Source: Vagococcus fessus (GTDB lineage: Bacteria; Bacillota; Bacilli; Lactobacillales; Vagococcaceae). Taken from it: a stretch of DNA of 64,000 nucleotides. The translations under genes were made by a program, and so were the position numbers. The notes beneath the pieces are model-generated. The model ran no database searches, had not been told where the DNA came from, and was given only the letters and a program-made list of their open reading frames with translations. This document shows positions 28,746-37,208 of the stretch, in pieces; within the stretch, counting starts at the first letter, position 1; each line of letters starts with the position of its first letter. The stretch covers positions 744,001 to 808,000 of the forward strand of contig NZ_NGJY01000002.1 in assembly GCF_003987565.1 (NCBI RefSeq). Reading direction: 5' to 3'.

Positions 28746-29765
28746 CTAGTCAATAGCTTTCACGCTTTCTCTAATAATTAACTTCGTCGGAAATATTTTT
28801 GTTGGAATTTTAATATAAGGTTTTTCAATTGCATCTACCACAAATTTTGCTGCTGAATAACCGATATCAAATACTGGTTGTTGAACTGTTGTTAAAGATG
28901 GCGCTAAATATCTACTTGTATCTAAACCATCAAAACCAATTATTGATATATCGTCCGGTATTCTTAATCCAGCTTCATATACTGCCTGATAAGCTCCCAT
29001 AGCCATTTGGTCATTACTGCATATAAGAGCTGTCATTTCTCCTTTGGTTTGTTCTAATATTTTTTTTGCTCCCGTATACCCGCCTTCAATAGTTAAATAA
29101 CTTTCAACTATGTAGTTAGAATTATACGGAATATCATTCTCTTCCAAGCAGTCTAAATACCCTCTCAAACGCTCTGAAAGTTGATAATATTCACCGACTT
29201 CCTTCATAAAACCTATATTACGATGATTAGATTTTACTAAATAAGAAGTAGCCTCATAAACACCTCTTCGTTCCTCTACAATTAATTTTCCTTCATTTCG
29301 TTTATTTTTAGCCATATCTACTAAGATAATGGGCACCCCTTTATCTTTCTTTGTACACGTTTCCATTATTTCATCTGATAAAATATTTGGGGTTGCAATA
29401 ATAATCCCCTCTACGGCTCTATGGATTAACTCATAAAAAAATTTTTGTTCTTGTTCTCTATCATGCTTTGAATTACATAAAATCAACATGTAACCTAAAT
29501 TATTGAGATATGTTTCTACACCTTCTATTAACTTTGAAAAAAAGAAATCGGTTACATCCGGAACTATCATACCTATCGATTTAGAGCGCTTCGTTACCAT
29601 ACTTCGTGCCACAAAATCCGGCTTATAATTGTACTCCTCTACTACCTTTAAAACTTTTTCTCTTGTTTCATCAGTAAATCGGCTCCCTTTATCATTTAAG
29701 ATGTGGGAAACTGTAGTAATGGAAACACCTGCTTTACTTGCTATATCTTTAATTGTTAACTTCAT
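28746..29765 (-). CDS. LacI/GalR-family transcriptional regulator
   Basis: A 339-residue repressor-type protein. The N-terminal HTH and hinge are clear (TIKDIASKAGVSITTVSHIL, then EKVLKVVEEYNYKP). A periplasmic-binding-protein-like sensor domain follows (IGMIVPDVTDFFFSKLIEGV, ALICSNDQMAMGAYQA, IIGFDGLDTSRYLAPSLTTV). The position beside pdp suggests control of nucleoside genes, with ribose or a nucleoside as possible effector. Neither is shown by sequence. RbsR-like proteins are an alternative reading. Confidence 0.88.
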   Translation of the reverse strand: MKLTIKDIASKAGVSITTVSHILNDKGSRFTDETREKVLKVVEEYNYKPDFVARSMVTKRSKSIGMIVPDVTDFFFSKLIEGVETYLNNLGYMLILCNSKHDREQEQKFFYELIHRAVEGIIIATPNILSDEIMETCTKKDKGVPIILVDMAKNKRNEGKLIVEERRGVYEATSYLVKSNHRNIGFMKEVGEYYQLSERLRGYLDCLEENDIPYNSNYIVESYLTIEGGYTGAKKILEQTKGEMTALICSNDQMAMGAYQAVYEAGLRIPDDISIIGFDGLDTSRYLAPSLTTVQQPVFDIGYSAAKFVVDAIEKPYIKIPTKIFPTKLIIRESVKAID

Positions 29766-29846
29766 CTATTATCCCTCTTTTTAAATTCTACTAACTTACT
29801 GACATCATAGCAGAATTTAAAAAGAATGAGAAGTGTATTTCGCGGT

Positions 29847-30059
29847 CTAACCTCCTGTTAAGAAATCTAAAACGTTCCAACCTGAACTTGTATTTGCTTT
29901 ATATAACTCTGTATACCCGCAGTGATCGCAACTAATTGTTATAAATTTCTTGTTTTGTACATCGAATATTTTAGCAAAATTCCCCCCTGTTGCTTGAAAC
30001 TGATCAGCTGAATAACTCATCCCCTGGCATTTATCACAAACATATTGTTTCTTTTCCAT
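29847..30059 (-). CDS. Small zinc-ribbon protein
   Basis: A 70-residue protein with two CxxC pairs (CDKC near residue 8 and CDHC near residue 44) forming a zinc ribbon, and an aromatic C-terminus. It resembles the small nucleic-acid-binding zinc-ribbon proteins of Firmicutes grouped as COG3478; the function is unknown. AGGGAGG precedes the ATG. It is transcribed in the same direction as the LacI gene, 81 bases before it. Confidence 0.8.
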   Translation of the reverse strand: MEKKQYVCDKCQGMSYSADQFQATGGNFAKIFDVQNKKFITISCDHCGYTELYKANTSSGWNVLDFLTGG

Positions 30060-30146
30060 CCTTATAACCTCCCTAATAATCTTTACTTTATATGATACTA
30101 AATCTTAGTAATTAGTAAATCAGTCTAAAGGCTAATTTTAAACAAA

Positions 30147-30180
30147 AAAGGTTAAGTTAGCTTAAACTAACTTAACCTTT
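30147..30180 (-). terminator. Terminator after dmkA
   Basis: AAAGGTTAAGTTAG (30147-30160) with CTAACTTAACCTTT (30167-30180), six-base loop, T run on the minus strand. It abuts the dmkA stop and may also serve in reverse. Confidence 0.85.
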
Positions 30181-31119
30181 CTATACTATTAAACTAATCA
30201 GGAGCCCTATTATTTGGGCCACATTAAATACGACTAGATTTTTTATAGAAATAACAAATGTCTTACTTTTAATTTGACATCTGCTAAACTCAGACACATT
30301 TTTTTTAATAATTGGAAAAGTTAGCAGCGTAATTAACATCGGCCACTGATAAACACCTAGTAGTAGTCCTATAATTACAATTCCGTAACAACTAAACATT
30401 AGTACACGAAATAAAACTACACCCCTCTCTCTTCCAATATAATAGGGTAACGTATAGCGATGATTTTTTATGTCCTCATCTAAATCACACAAGTTATTAG
30501 CTAACATTATGTTTGCAATCGTAAAGACCATTGGTAACGATGCCCATAAAATCGCAAGTAATATTTTTATATTCCCCACCAATTGAAACTCCCAATTAGA
30601 CAAATCTAAATATAAAAACATTGTGCTATACGTATTAATATACACTGTCATTAAAAATATTCCCAACCCCATAGTAACTCCACTAAACAGCTCCCCTAAA
30701 GGCATTCTTGACAATGGAATAGGTCCATATGTATAAAATATTCCTATAAAACAACACACACCACCCATAACTAACATTAGCCATCCTGTTCTATACACAA
30801 GAACTAATCCTACAACCATTGAAAAAATAAGCATCATACTAATCAAAAAAGCAATTCTTTTCGTGTCCAAGTTAGCTTGACCAATAATATTAGTATTACT
30901 CTTATAGATATCGTCTTTTGCTTTAATAAAATCCATATAATTATTGATGGCAGTTGTTGCCATATCAAAAACTAACATCCCACAAAAGAAGATAAATGTA
31001 TTTAGCCAATTTATTTGTTTGAAATATGAAAGTGAGAAAAGAACACCTATTAAAAAAGGAAATAAGCTAGCTAATTTTGTTTGAATTTCCACTAACTTCA
31101 AAAAATTTCTTATTGTCAT
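30181..31119 (-). CDS. dmkA: UbiA-family prenyltransferase of the electron transfer locus (DmkA)
   Basis: A MenA-like membrane prenyltransferase, 312 residues, that joins a polyprenyl chain to 1,4-dihydroxy-2-naphthoate to make demethylmenaquinone. Two Asp-rich motifs are visible: NNYMDFIKAKDDIYKSN and NNLCDLDEDIKNHRYTLPYY. About eight to nine membrane helices. It lies one base after fmnB. In Listeria a separate DmkA supplies the quinone dedicated to extracellular electron transfer. The neighbourhood here (fmnB, pplA, ndh2, dmkB) supports that over general MenA, which remains possible. Confidence 0.88.
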   Translation of the reverse strand: MTIRNFLKLVEIQTKLASLFPFLIGVLFSLSYFKQINWLNTFIFFCGMLVFDMATTAINNYMDFIKAKDDIYKSNTNIIGQANLDTKRIAFLISMMLIFSMVVGLVLVYRTGWLMLVMGGVCCFIGIFYTYGPIPLSRMPLGELFSGVTMGLGIFLMTVYINTYSTMFLYLDLSNWEFQLVGNIKILLAILWASLPMVFTIANIMLANNLCDLDEDIKNHRYTLPYYIGRERGVVLFRVLMFSCYGIVIIGLLLGVYQWPMLITLLTFPIIKKNVSEFSRCQIKSKTFVISIKNLVVFNVAQIIGLLISLIV

Positions 31120-31120
31120 T

Positions 31121-32185
31121 TTATTTTCCTTTCAATTTAACCAGGTCATAACCAGAGTCTTTATTTAATTCAAAATTTCCCTCTAGACCTTTACTAATAT
31201 AAACTTTATCATCTTTGGTTACAAAGATAGCTTCTACATTATCTAATTTATCGATATGAGCTAATCCATCTTTAAGTCCCATTGAGAAAATCGATGTCGA
31301 TAAACCATCTCCATCAATAGACCTATCTGAAATAATTGAAACACCTGCAATTTCATTTTTAAATGGATAACCCGTTTCAGGACTAAATAAATGATGGAAC
31401 GTCTCACCATTAACTGTCAGGTTACGCTCATATATCCCTGACGTTACTAATGATTTATTACTCGTTGTTACCGAACCCACAACTGTGTTTCTTGCTTGAT
31501 TAGGATCTTGAATTCCAACTTTCCACTCACCATCTGACTTTCTAGGACTCTTCCCTAATACATATACATTTCCACCTAAGTCAATAATAGCCGTTGTCAC
31601 ATCATTTTTCTTCATAACCTTAACCACTTCATCGGTTATATATCCTTTAGCAATTGCACCTAAATCTAATTCCATTCCTTTTTTCTTTAAAAATACGGTT
31701 TGTTTTTCATCATCTAATTCAACATCTTTATAATTAATTAATTTTAATGCATCATCAATTTCTGATTGTTCTGGCTTTCTAGCATCATCAAATCCTATAT
31801 GCCACAACTGTGTGATTTTACCTATTGATAAATCAAACCCCTTATTCCACTCATCACTATACTGATACGCTTTTTTTACAAGTGGGTAAACATCATCTGA
31901 CACTTTAACAGGTTTTAGTCCTGATGCCTCATTTACTTTATCAATTTCTGATCCTTTTTCATTAACTGTAATTTTATCAGCTAATGCCTTAACTCTATCA
32001 AAAGCTATTTTAAGAACATCCTCTTTACCTTCATCAAAAATTTGCATCCTTACATAAGTTCCCATTAAAAACTGTTGGTCCATATACGGATCATTTAATA
32101 ACTCTACTTTTTCTTTATTAGAACCACATGCCGTCAAAACAATTACACAAGCGACCATTACCAATAAGCTTATTCTTTTCTTCAT
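31121..32185 (-). CDS. fmnB: FAD:protein FMN transferase, lipoprotein (FmnB/ApbE)
   Basis: An ApbE-family enzyme that attaches FMN covalently to threonines of target flavoproteins outside the membrane. I start at MKKRISLLVMVAC, giving 354 residues. A GTG five codons upstream is possible but has no clear binding site. The lipobox LTAC puts the lipidated Cys at residue 20. The ApbE core has LDLGAIAKGYITDEV, AIIDLGGNVYVLG, SLVTSGIYERN and the C-terminal DGLSTSIFSMG metal-binding region. Its natural substrate should be PplA, encoded just upstream. Confidence 0.93.
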   Translation of the reverse strand: MKKRISLLVMVACVIVLTACGSNKEKVELLNDPYMDQQFLMGTYVRMQIFDEGKEDVLKIAFDRVKALADKITVNEKGSEIDKVNEASGLKPVKVSDDVYPLVKKAYQYSDEWNKGFDLSIGKITQLWHIGFDDARKPEQSEIDDALKLINYKDVELDDEKQTVFLKKKGMELDLGAIAKGYITDEVVKVMKKNDVTTAIIDLGGNVYVLGKSPRKSDGEWKVGIQDPNQARNTVVGSVTTSNKSLVTSGIYERNLTVNGETFHHLFSPETGYPFKNEIAGVSIISDRSIDGDGLSTSIFSMGLKDGLAHIDKLDNVEAIFVTKDDKVYISKGLEGNFELNKDSGYDLVKLKGK

Positions 32186-32254
32186 TTTAATATAACTCAC
32201 TTTCTTTCAATATACTCATACTATTATAATAGCTTATCATTAGTTAAGTGATAA

Positions 32255-32292
32255 AAAAAGAACAAGTTCTGATATCAGAACCTGTTCTTTTT
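32255..32292 (-). terminator. Terminator after pplA
   Basis: An 18-bp stem with one mismatch, AAAAAGAACA-A-GTTCTGAT against its complement, with T run on the minus strand. It lies between pplA and fmnB, so fmnB-dmkA probably depend partly on read-through or on a promoter of their own (a TATAAT is visible near 32223-32228). Confidence 0.8.
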
Positions 32293-32309
32293 ATTCATCT
32301 AATAAATTT

Positions 32310-33257
32310 CTATTTTTTTTCTTCCATTACAATGTTATCTACAACAATTTTAGCAGTGTCGCCTTTTTCAGCAGCATTGATTAATTGTTCAGCATACATT
32401 TCAAATGAGTGTGTTGAGTGTGTTGCACCAGTCACTACATCAATAGCTGCAGTTGGTTTTTCAGCTTCTTTATTAGCTGCAACTAAACGTTTGTTTAATT
32501 CTGGAATGAAAGCTTCTGGGTTAGTTTCACCACCGAATTCTTTCATATTTTTGTTATATTCTGCATCTTCAATTTTTGATTTGCCATCTTTATTTAAGTT
32601 ATCATACTTAGATTCTGCAATTTTGTGATCTTTAACTACTATTGAGAACACTGTATGGTAACCATTAGAATCATTTTTCTCTTCTAATGTGTACTCACCA
32701 TCTTTAAGTTCCGCACCATTATCGATTTCAATTTTATCAGTTTTACCAGCTTGAGCTGCTTGAATTAATTGTTGTGCATAGTTTTTAAAAGTACTTGTTG
32801 AATGAGTTGCTCCTGTTACTACTTCAACACCGTCAGCTGATTGTGATGCGATGAAAGCTTCGTTTAACGCTGGAATAAATTTATCTGGAGATGTACCAGC
32901 TTTTTCATCCATCATTTTGTTATAGTCAGCATCTTCTGTTTTTGATTTTCCATCTTTGTTGATAGCATCAAATTTAGAATCTTTAGTGATTTTTCCATCT
33001 TTTACTACCATTTTAAATGTTGAACGGTAACCATTATCTTCATTTTTCTCTTCTAATGTATATTCGCCGTCTTTTAAATCTGCTCCTGCAGTTTTAACCA
33101 TTTCTTTTTGTTCTTCTTTTTTATCTTCTTTTTTCTCAGTTTGTTCTGTTTTAGCATCAGACTTATCATCCGCTTTTTTATCTGGGCTACACGCTACTAA
33201 AGCAAATGATGCCATTGCTAATAAAGCAAAACTTGTAACTAATTTTTTTGTTTTCAT
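32310..33257 (-). CDS. pplA: Flavinylated surface lipoprotein PplA
   Basis: The extracellular electron carrier of flavin-based electron transfer, 315 residues. The signal peptide ends in LVAC (Cys 23). A Lys/Glu/Asp-rich linker (residues 25-58) reaches through the wall. Two FMN-binding domains follow as an internal repeat (about 59-178 and 183-310). Each ends in VVTGATHST (GAT at 149-151 and 277-279), the site where FmnB attaches FMN to threonine. The mature protein in Listeria passes electrons to iron or shuttles. It has a predicted promoter and a terminator of its own. Confidence 0.93.
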   Translation of the reverse strand: MKTKKLVTSFALLAMASFALVACSPDKKADDKSDAKTEQTEKKEDKKEEQKEMVKTAGADLKDGEYTLEEKNEDNGYRSTFKMVVKDGKITKDSKFDAINKDGKSKTEDADYNKMMDEKAGTSPDKFIPALNEAFIASQSADGVEVVTGATHSTSTFKNYAQQLIQAAQAGKTDKIEIDNGAELKDGEYTLEEKNDSNGYHTVFSIVVKDHKIAESKYDNLNKDGKSKIEDAEYNKNMKEFGGETNPEAFIPELNKRLVAANKEAEKPTAAIDVVTGATHSTHSFEMYAEQLINAAEKGDTAKIVVDNIVMEEKK

Positions 33258-33330
33258 TATAAAAATCCCCTTTTCTTTCGAAAAATATTTTTAATCACAA
33301 AAAGTTTCTTGTGAATTAATTTACATATTC

Positions 33331-33364
33331 ATTCTATATCATCTCGCATTTTATTGCAATAAAA
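33331..33364 (-). promoter_or_regulatory. Promoter of pplA with a 16-bp palindrome on the -35
   Basis: On the minus strand TTGCAA (33354-33359), 17 bases, TAGAAT (33331-33336). The perfect palindrome TTTTATTGCAATAAAA (33349-33364) covers the -35 and looks like an operator. The regulator is not known. Confidence 0.55.
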
Positions 33365-33448
33365 AAGTGTCCCATTTTTATAAATTTCACATATTATATG
33401 CGCATATTATTATTTGTTGCATTATTTTCATTTTTTCTGAAAATTAGT

Positions 33449-33477
33449 TAGACATACGTTGTATTTGATTATATAAT
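33449..33477 (+). promoter_or_regulatory. Promoter of ndh2
   Basis: TAGACA (33449-33454), 17 bases, perfect TATAAT (33472-33477), about 80 bases before the ATG. The intergenic region (33258-33555) also holds a short ATATGCGCATAT palindrome between the two divergent promoters. Confidence 0.6.
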
Positions 33478-33555
33478 GTATTAGATTATCATTTGATTAT
33501 CGTTGCATTTATTTTTTTATTACATATTATATAAAAAGGAAAGAGGTTATAAACT

Positions 33556-35469
33556 ATGGCTAAAACAAAAATCGTCGTAGTCGGTGCTGGATATTCAGGT
33601 GTTTGTGCGACTAAAGTACTTTCAAAAAAACTGAAAAAAAATCCAGATGTAGAAATTACATTAATTGACCGTCATTCATATCAAACAATGATGACAGAGC
33701 TTCATGAAGTAGCAGGTGGTCGTGTTGAACCTGAAGCAATCCAATACGACTTACAACGTCTATTCTGCAAACGTAAAAATGTCAAATTAGTAACAGATAA
33801 TGTTACTACTATTGATAAAGAAAACAAAGTTGTTGTTACTGAAAATGGAGAATACCCATTTGACTATGTCATGTTAGGCATGGGTGGAGAACCTAATGAT
33901 TTCGGTACACCTGGAGTTAAAGAAAATGGGTTCACATTATGGTCAATGGAAGATTCTATCAAATTACGTAAACATATCGAAAGAACTGTTAAATTAGCAG
34001 CTCTTGAACCAAATGATGAATTGCGTAAAGCTATGTTAACTTTCGTTGTTTGTGGTTCTGGTTTCACGGGGATCGAAATGGTCGGAGAACTTTTAGACTG
34101 GAAAGAACGTCTAGCTAAAAACAACAAAATCACAGCTGATGAAATTTCATTATTAGTAGTTGAAGCTGCTCCAACAATCTTAAATATGCTTGATCGTAAT
34201 GATGCTGGTAAAGCTGAACGATTCATGGTTAAAAATGGGATTGAAATTCTTAAAAACTCTCCAATCGTTGAAGTTGGTGCGGAAGCAATCACTCTTAAAA
34301 ATGGTGATACTATCCCTACTCATACTTTAATTTGGACAGCTGGTGTTCAAGCTAATAGTGACGCTAAAGAATTTGGTATGGAATCTGCACGTGCTAATCG
34401 TTTAGTTGCCAATGAATTTATGCAAGCTAAAGGTTTTGAAGATAAAGGTGTCTATGTTGTCGGAGATTTAGTATATTACGAAGAGTTTGAAAACACTCCA
34501 ACACCTCAAATTGTTCAAGCTGCTGAAGGTACTGGACATTGCGCTGCTGCTAATATTATTGCAGAAATTAATGGTACTGAAAAACACGCTTATAAAGGAA
34601 ACTATCAAGGATTCATGGTTTCTATTGGTTCTAAATATGGTGTCGCTTGTCTATTTGACAAAATTCACTTAAGTGGTTTCTTAGCTATTTTAATGAAACA
34701 CATGATTAACTTGAAATATTTCTTAGATATCCGTTCAGGATACTATGCATTCCAATACATTATGCACGAATTTTTCCATATCAAAGATGAACGTAATGTT
34801 GCCCGTGGGCATTCTTCACGTTATGGTAATGTTTTATGGTCTGTTCCTCTACGTATCTTCTATGGTTTAGTTTGGTTAGTAGAAGCTATGAAGAAAGTCG
34901 TCGGTGAAGGTGATTATCTAAAACCTAATACTTGGTTTGGTGAAGGTTCTTGGTTCACTGATAACGTCGCATTCCCATTCCCATGGTTACAAGATGCAGC
35001 AACAACAGGTGCTTCTGCTGCAGGAGATAGCGCTGCAAGTGCTGGAGATACAGCCGCTCAAGCTGCTCATTTCGGTTTAAGTTATGCATATGGTGAGGAA
35101 CCAATGCTGGTTTTTGATCACATGCCTAAATGGTTCTCATCTGTTATGGAATTCATGATGCCTAACAAAGAAGTTGCATTATTTATGCAAAAATTCATGA
35201 CTATTTTTGAAGTGTTAATTGCCCTAGCATTAATTGCTGGTTTATTTACTTGGTTAAGTAGTGCAACTACTATTGCTTTAGTAGCGGCATTCTGTTTATC
35301 AGGTATGTTCTATTGGGTAAATATTTGGTTCATCCCTGTTGCCTTTGCTCTAATGAATGGTTCAGGTCGTGCTATTGGTTTAGACAAGTGGGTTGTGCCT
35401 TGGTTACAACGTAAACTTGGTAAATGGTGGTACGGAGATGTAAAATCAATATACGGGCGCAATAACTAA
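33556..35469 (+). CDS. ndh2: Type II NADH dehydrogenase with C-terminal membrane domain (Ndh2)
   Basis: A non-proton-pumping NADH:quinone oxidoreductase of 637 residues. The FAD-binding motif VVVGAGYSGVCATKVL is at the N-terminus and the NADH-binding VVCGSGFTGIEMVGEL near residue 170. TLIWTAGVQAN and VYVVGDLVYY follow. Ordinary NDH-2 is about 400 residues. This one adds an amphipathic part, an Ala-rich linker (AAGDSAASAGDTAAQAAHFG) and membrane helices at about residues 545-605, the architecture of the electron-transfer-specific Ndh2 of Listeria. GGAAAGAGG precedes the start. A hairpin follows at once. Confidence 0.95.
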   Translation: MAKTKIVVVGAGYSGVCATKVLSKKLKKNPDVEITLIDRHSYQTMMTELHEVAGGRVEPEAIQYDLQRLFCKRKNVKLVTDNVTTIDKENKVVVTENGEYPFDYVMLGMGGEPNDFGTPGVKENGFTLWSMEDSIKLRKHIERTVKLAALEPNDELRKAMLTFVVCGSGFTGIEMVGELLDWKERLAKNNKITADEISLLVVEAAPTILNMLDRNDAGKAERFMVKNGIEILKNSPIVEVGAEAITLKNGDTIPTHTLIWTAGVQANSDAKEFGMESARANRLVANEFMQAKGFEDKGVYVVGDLVYYEEFENTPTPQIVQAAEGTGHCAAANIIAEINGTEKHAYKGNYQGFMVSIGSKYGVACLFDKIHLSGFLAILMKHMINLKYFLDIRSGYYAFQYIMHEFFHIKDERNVARGHSSRYGNVLWSVPLRIFYGLVWLVEAMKKVVGEGDYLKPNTWFGEGSWFTDNVAFPFPWLQDAATTGASAAGDSAASAGDTAAQAAHFGLSYAYGEEPMLVFDHMPKWFSSVMEFMMPNKEVALFMQKFMTIFEVLIALALIAGLFTWLSSATTIALVAAFCLSGMFYWVNIWFIPVAFALMNGSGRAIGLDKWVVPWLQRKLGKWWYGDVKSIYGRNN

Positions 35470-35483
35470 AGCTCCCTTACTTT

Positions 35484-35522
35484 ATAAAGTTCTAGGGGGA
35501 TTTCCTCTAGGGCTTTATTTTT
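35484..35522 (+). terminator. Hairpin after ndh2, probable partial terminator
   Basis: ATAAAG pairs with CTTTAT and an inner CTAG/CTAG-based stem closes over TTT, followed by a T run. If efficient it would separate ndh2 from eetB and dmkB. Confidence 0.6.
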
Positions 35523-35563
35523 AATTACTGACTGTACTGGCCATCACTTAGGAGGTTATATCC

Positions 35564-36103
35564 ATGACAAAAAATAAAAAACTGATTTATATCTCCTTAC
35601 TGGTTGCACAAGGTGTTATTATTGGATTATTAGAGAATATGATACCTTTTCCTTTTGCATTTGCACCTGGAGCAAAACTCGGTCTAGCCAACCTAATAAC
35701 AATTATCTCTATTTTTACAATGAGTAAAAAAGAAAGTTTTTTTCTAGTTTGTCTACGGTTAATTTTAACGACATTACTTGGAGGAACTATTTCAACACTA
35801 CTTTATAGTGCGACAGGGGCTTTACTGAGCTACTTTGGAATGTTGATTATAAAACAACTCGGTCCTAATAAAGTCAGTGTTATCGGGATAAGTGCAACTG
35901 GCGGTTTTCTGCATAATGTTGGACAACTATGTACTGCTAGTTTTATCGCTCGTTCGTGGTCTGTTATGCTATACTTACCTATCCTTTCCTTCATTGGGAT
36001 ATTAGCTGGTATTGCTGTCGGTATTGCTGCTAATTATTTGATGGGGCATGTCAAAACTCTTAGCCAATTTAAAGCAGCTCATGAACAACCTAAATTATCC
36101 TAG
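35564..36103 (+). CDS. eetB: EetB-like Gx transporter family membrane protein
   Basis: A 179-residue membrane protein with about five hydrophobic segments. It has the motif MIPFPFAFAPGAKLGLANLI, typical of the Gx transporter / heptaprenyl diphosphate synthase component I family. In the Listeria locus the homologue is EetB, required with EetA to pass electrons from the quinone pool to PplA. It is placed between ndh2 and dmkB as there, but no eetA gene lies before it. The molecular role of EetB is not established. Confidence 0.85.
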   Translation: MTKNKKLIYISLLVAQGVIIGLLENMIPFPFAFAPGAKLGLANLITIISIFTMSKKESFFLVCLRLILTTLLGGTISTLLYSATGALLSYFGMLIIKQLGPNKVSVIGISATGGFLHNVGQLCTASFIARSWSVMLYLPILSFIGILAGIAVGIAANYLMGHVKTLSQFKAAHEQPKLS

Positions 36104-36134
36104 GATTCGTATTATTACTATAAGGAGTATAACC

Positions 36135-37118
36135 ATGAAAATTCACAAATTATGGCACGATTACCCTAATTTGGCTCAAGACTTACAAGCTACATTAAAC
36201 TTAATGGAACGCTCTATAAAGTTAACCAACAAAGATGTCGAACATGCTATTTTTTCAATGATGTCTTCTGGAGGTAAACTTTTACGGCCTGCCTATCTCT
36301 TACTATTCTCGCAATTTGGTAATCAAGAAAAAGAAAAGGCCATCGCTTTAGCTGCTGCAATGGAAACCTTGCATACTGCTACCCTTATCCATGATGATAT
36401 CGTGGACGAAGCTGAAATTAGACGTAATGTACCAACTATCCAATCAAAATTCGGAAAAGACATTGCTGTATATGCTGGTGATTACCTTTTTATCACGTGT
36501 TTTAAAATGTTAGCTGATTATACGTCTTCATTAAAAAGTATTCAAATTAATGCTCGCAGTATGGAAAACGTACTTTCTGGTGAACTAGGACAAATGAATA
36601 CACGTTATGATACTTCTATCTCTATTAAAACCTATCTTAAGAATATTTCTGGTAAAACAGCTGAGCTATTTGCTTTAAGTTGCTTTGTTGGTGCCTATGA
36701 AGCTGGATGTTCTCAATTATTTTCAAATAATTGTAAAAAAATTGGCAATAATATTGGGATGGCTTTCCAAGTACTTGATGATATCTTGGACTATACTCAA
36801 GATTCTAATAGTCTCGGTAAACCTGTACTAGAAGATGTTAGACAAGGCGTTTATAGTCTGCCGTTGATACTTGCTATTCAAAAAAAACCAGAAGAGTTAC
36901 TTCCTTTATTAAAAAAGAAATCTCAAATGAATAGTCATGATACTTCACGTGTTTATGATATTGTTCATCAATCTGGCGCAATCGAAGATGCAAAGAAAAT
37001 TGCGACTGATTATACTGATAGTGCTCTTAAAAGTATCCAAAAATTACCTAACAATACTGACAATACTAAAAATATACTTCATGAATTAACATCTATGTTA
37101 CTTACTAGACATTTTTAA
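36135..37118 (+). CDS. dmkB: Polyprenyl diphosphate synthase (DmkB)
   Basis: A long-chain trans-prenyl diphosphate synthase, 327 residues, supplying the quinone side chain. I start at MKIHKLWHDYPNLAQ because AAGGAG lies eight bases before it; an earlier in-frame ATG lies inside eetB. Both Asp-rich motifs are present: LIHDDIVDEAEIRR and FQVLDDILDYTQD, with GGKLLRPAYLLL near residue 50. The gene pairs with dmkA across the locus. Confidence 0.92.
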   Translation: MKIHKLWHDYPNLAQDLQATLNLMERSIKLTNKDVEHAIFSMMSSGGKLLRPAYLLLFSQFGNQEKEKAIALAAAMETLHTATLIHDDIVDEAEIRRNVPTIQSKFGKDIAVYAGDYLFITCFKMLADYTSSLKSIQINARSMENVLSGELGQMNTRYDTSISIKTYLKNISGKTAELFALSCFVGAYEAGCSQLFSNNCKKIGNNIGMAFQVLDDILDYTQDSNSLGKPVLEDVRQGVYSLPLILAIQKKPEELLPLLKKKSQMNSHDTSRVYDIVHQSGAIEDAKKIATDYTDSALKSIQKLPNNTDNTKNILHELTSMLLTRHF

Positions 37119-37163
37119 GTTAACTTATTCAAACTATATCACCAGTATATAAACCTACTGTAA

Positions 37164-37200
37164 ACAAAAAGACTTGCCATTTAAAAGGCAAGTCTTTTTT
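37164..37200. terminator. Bidirectional terminator between dmkB and the HAD gene
   Basis: AAAAAGACTTGCC (37166-37178) with GGCAAGTCTTTTT (37187-37199), eight-base loop, T runs on both strands for the two convergent genes. Confidence 0.9.
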
Positions 37201-37208
37201 GTTTACAT

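Noticed and set aside
35470-35563. Short eetA remnant between ndh2 and eetB
   Set aside because: Only 94 bases with a hairpin and a ribosome binding site; no frame resembles a membrane helix or NusG domain.
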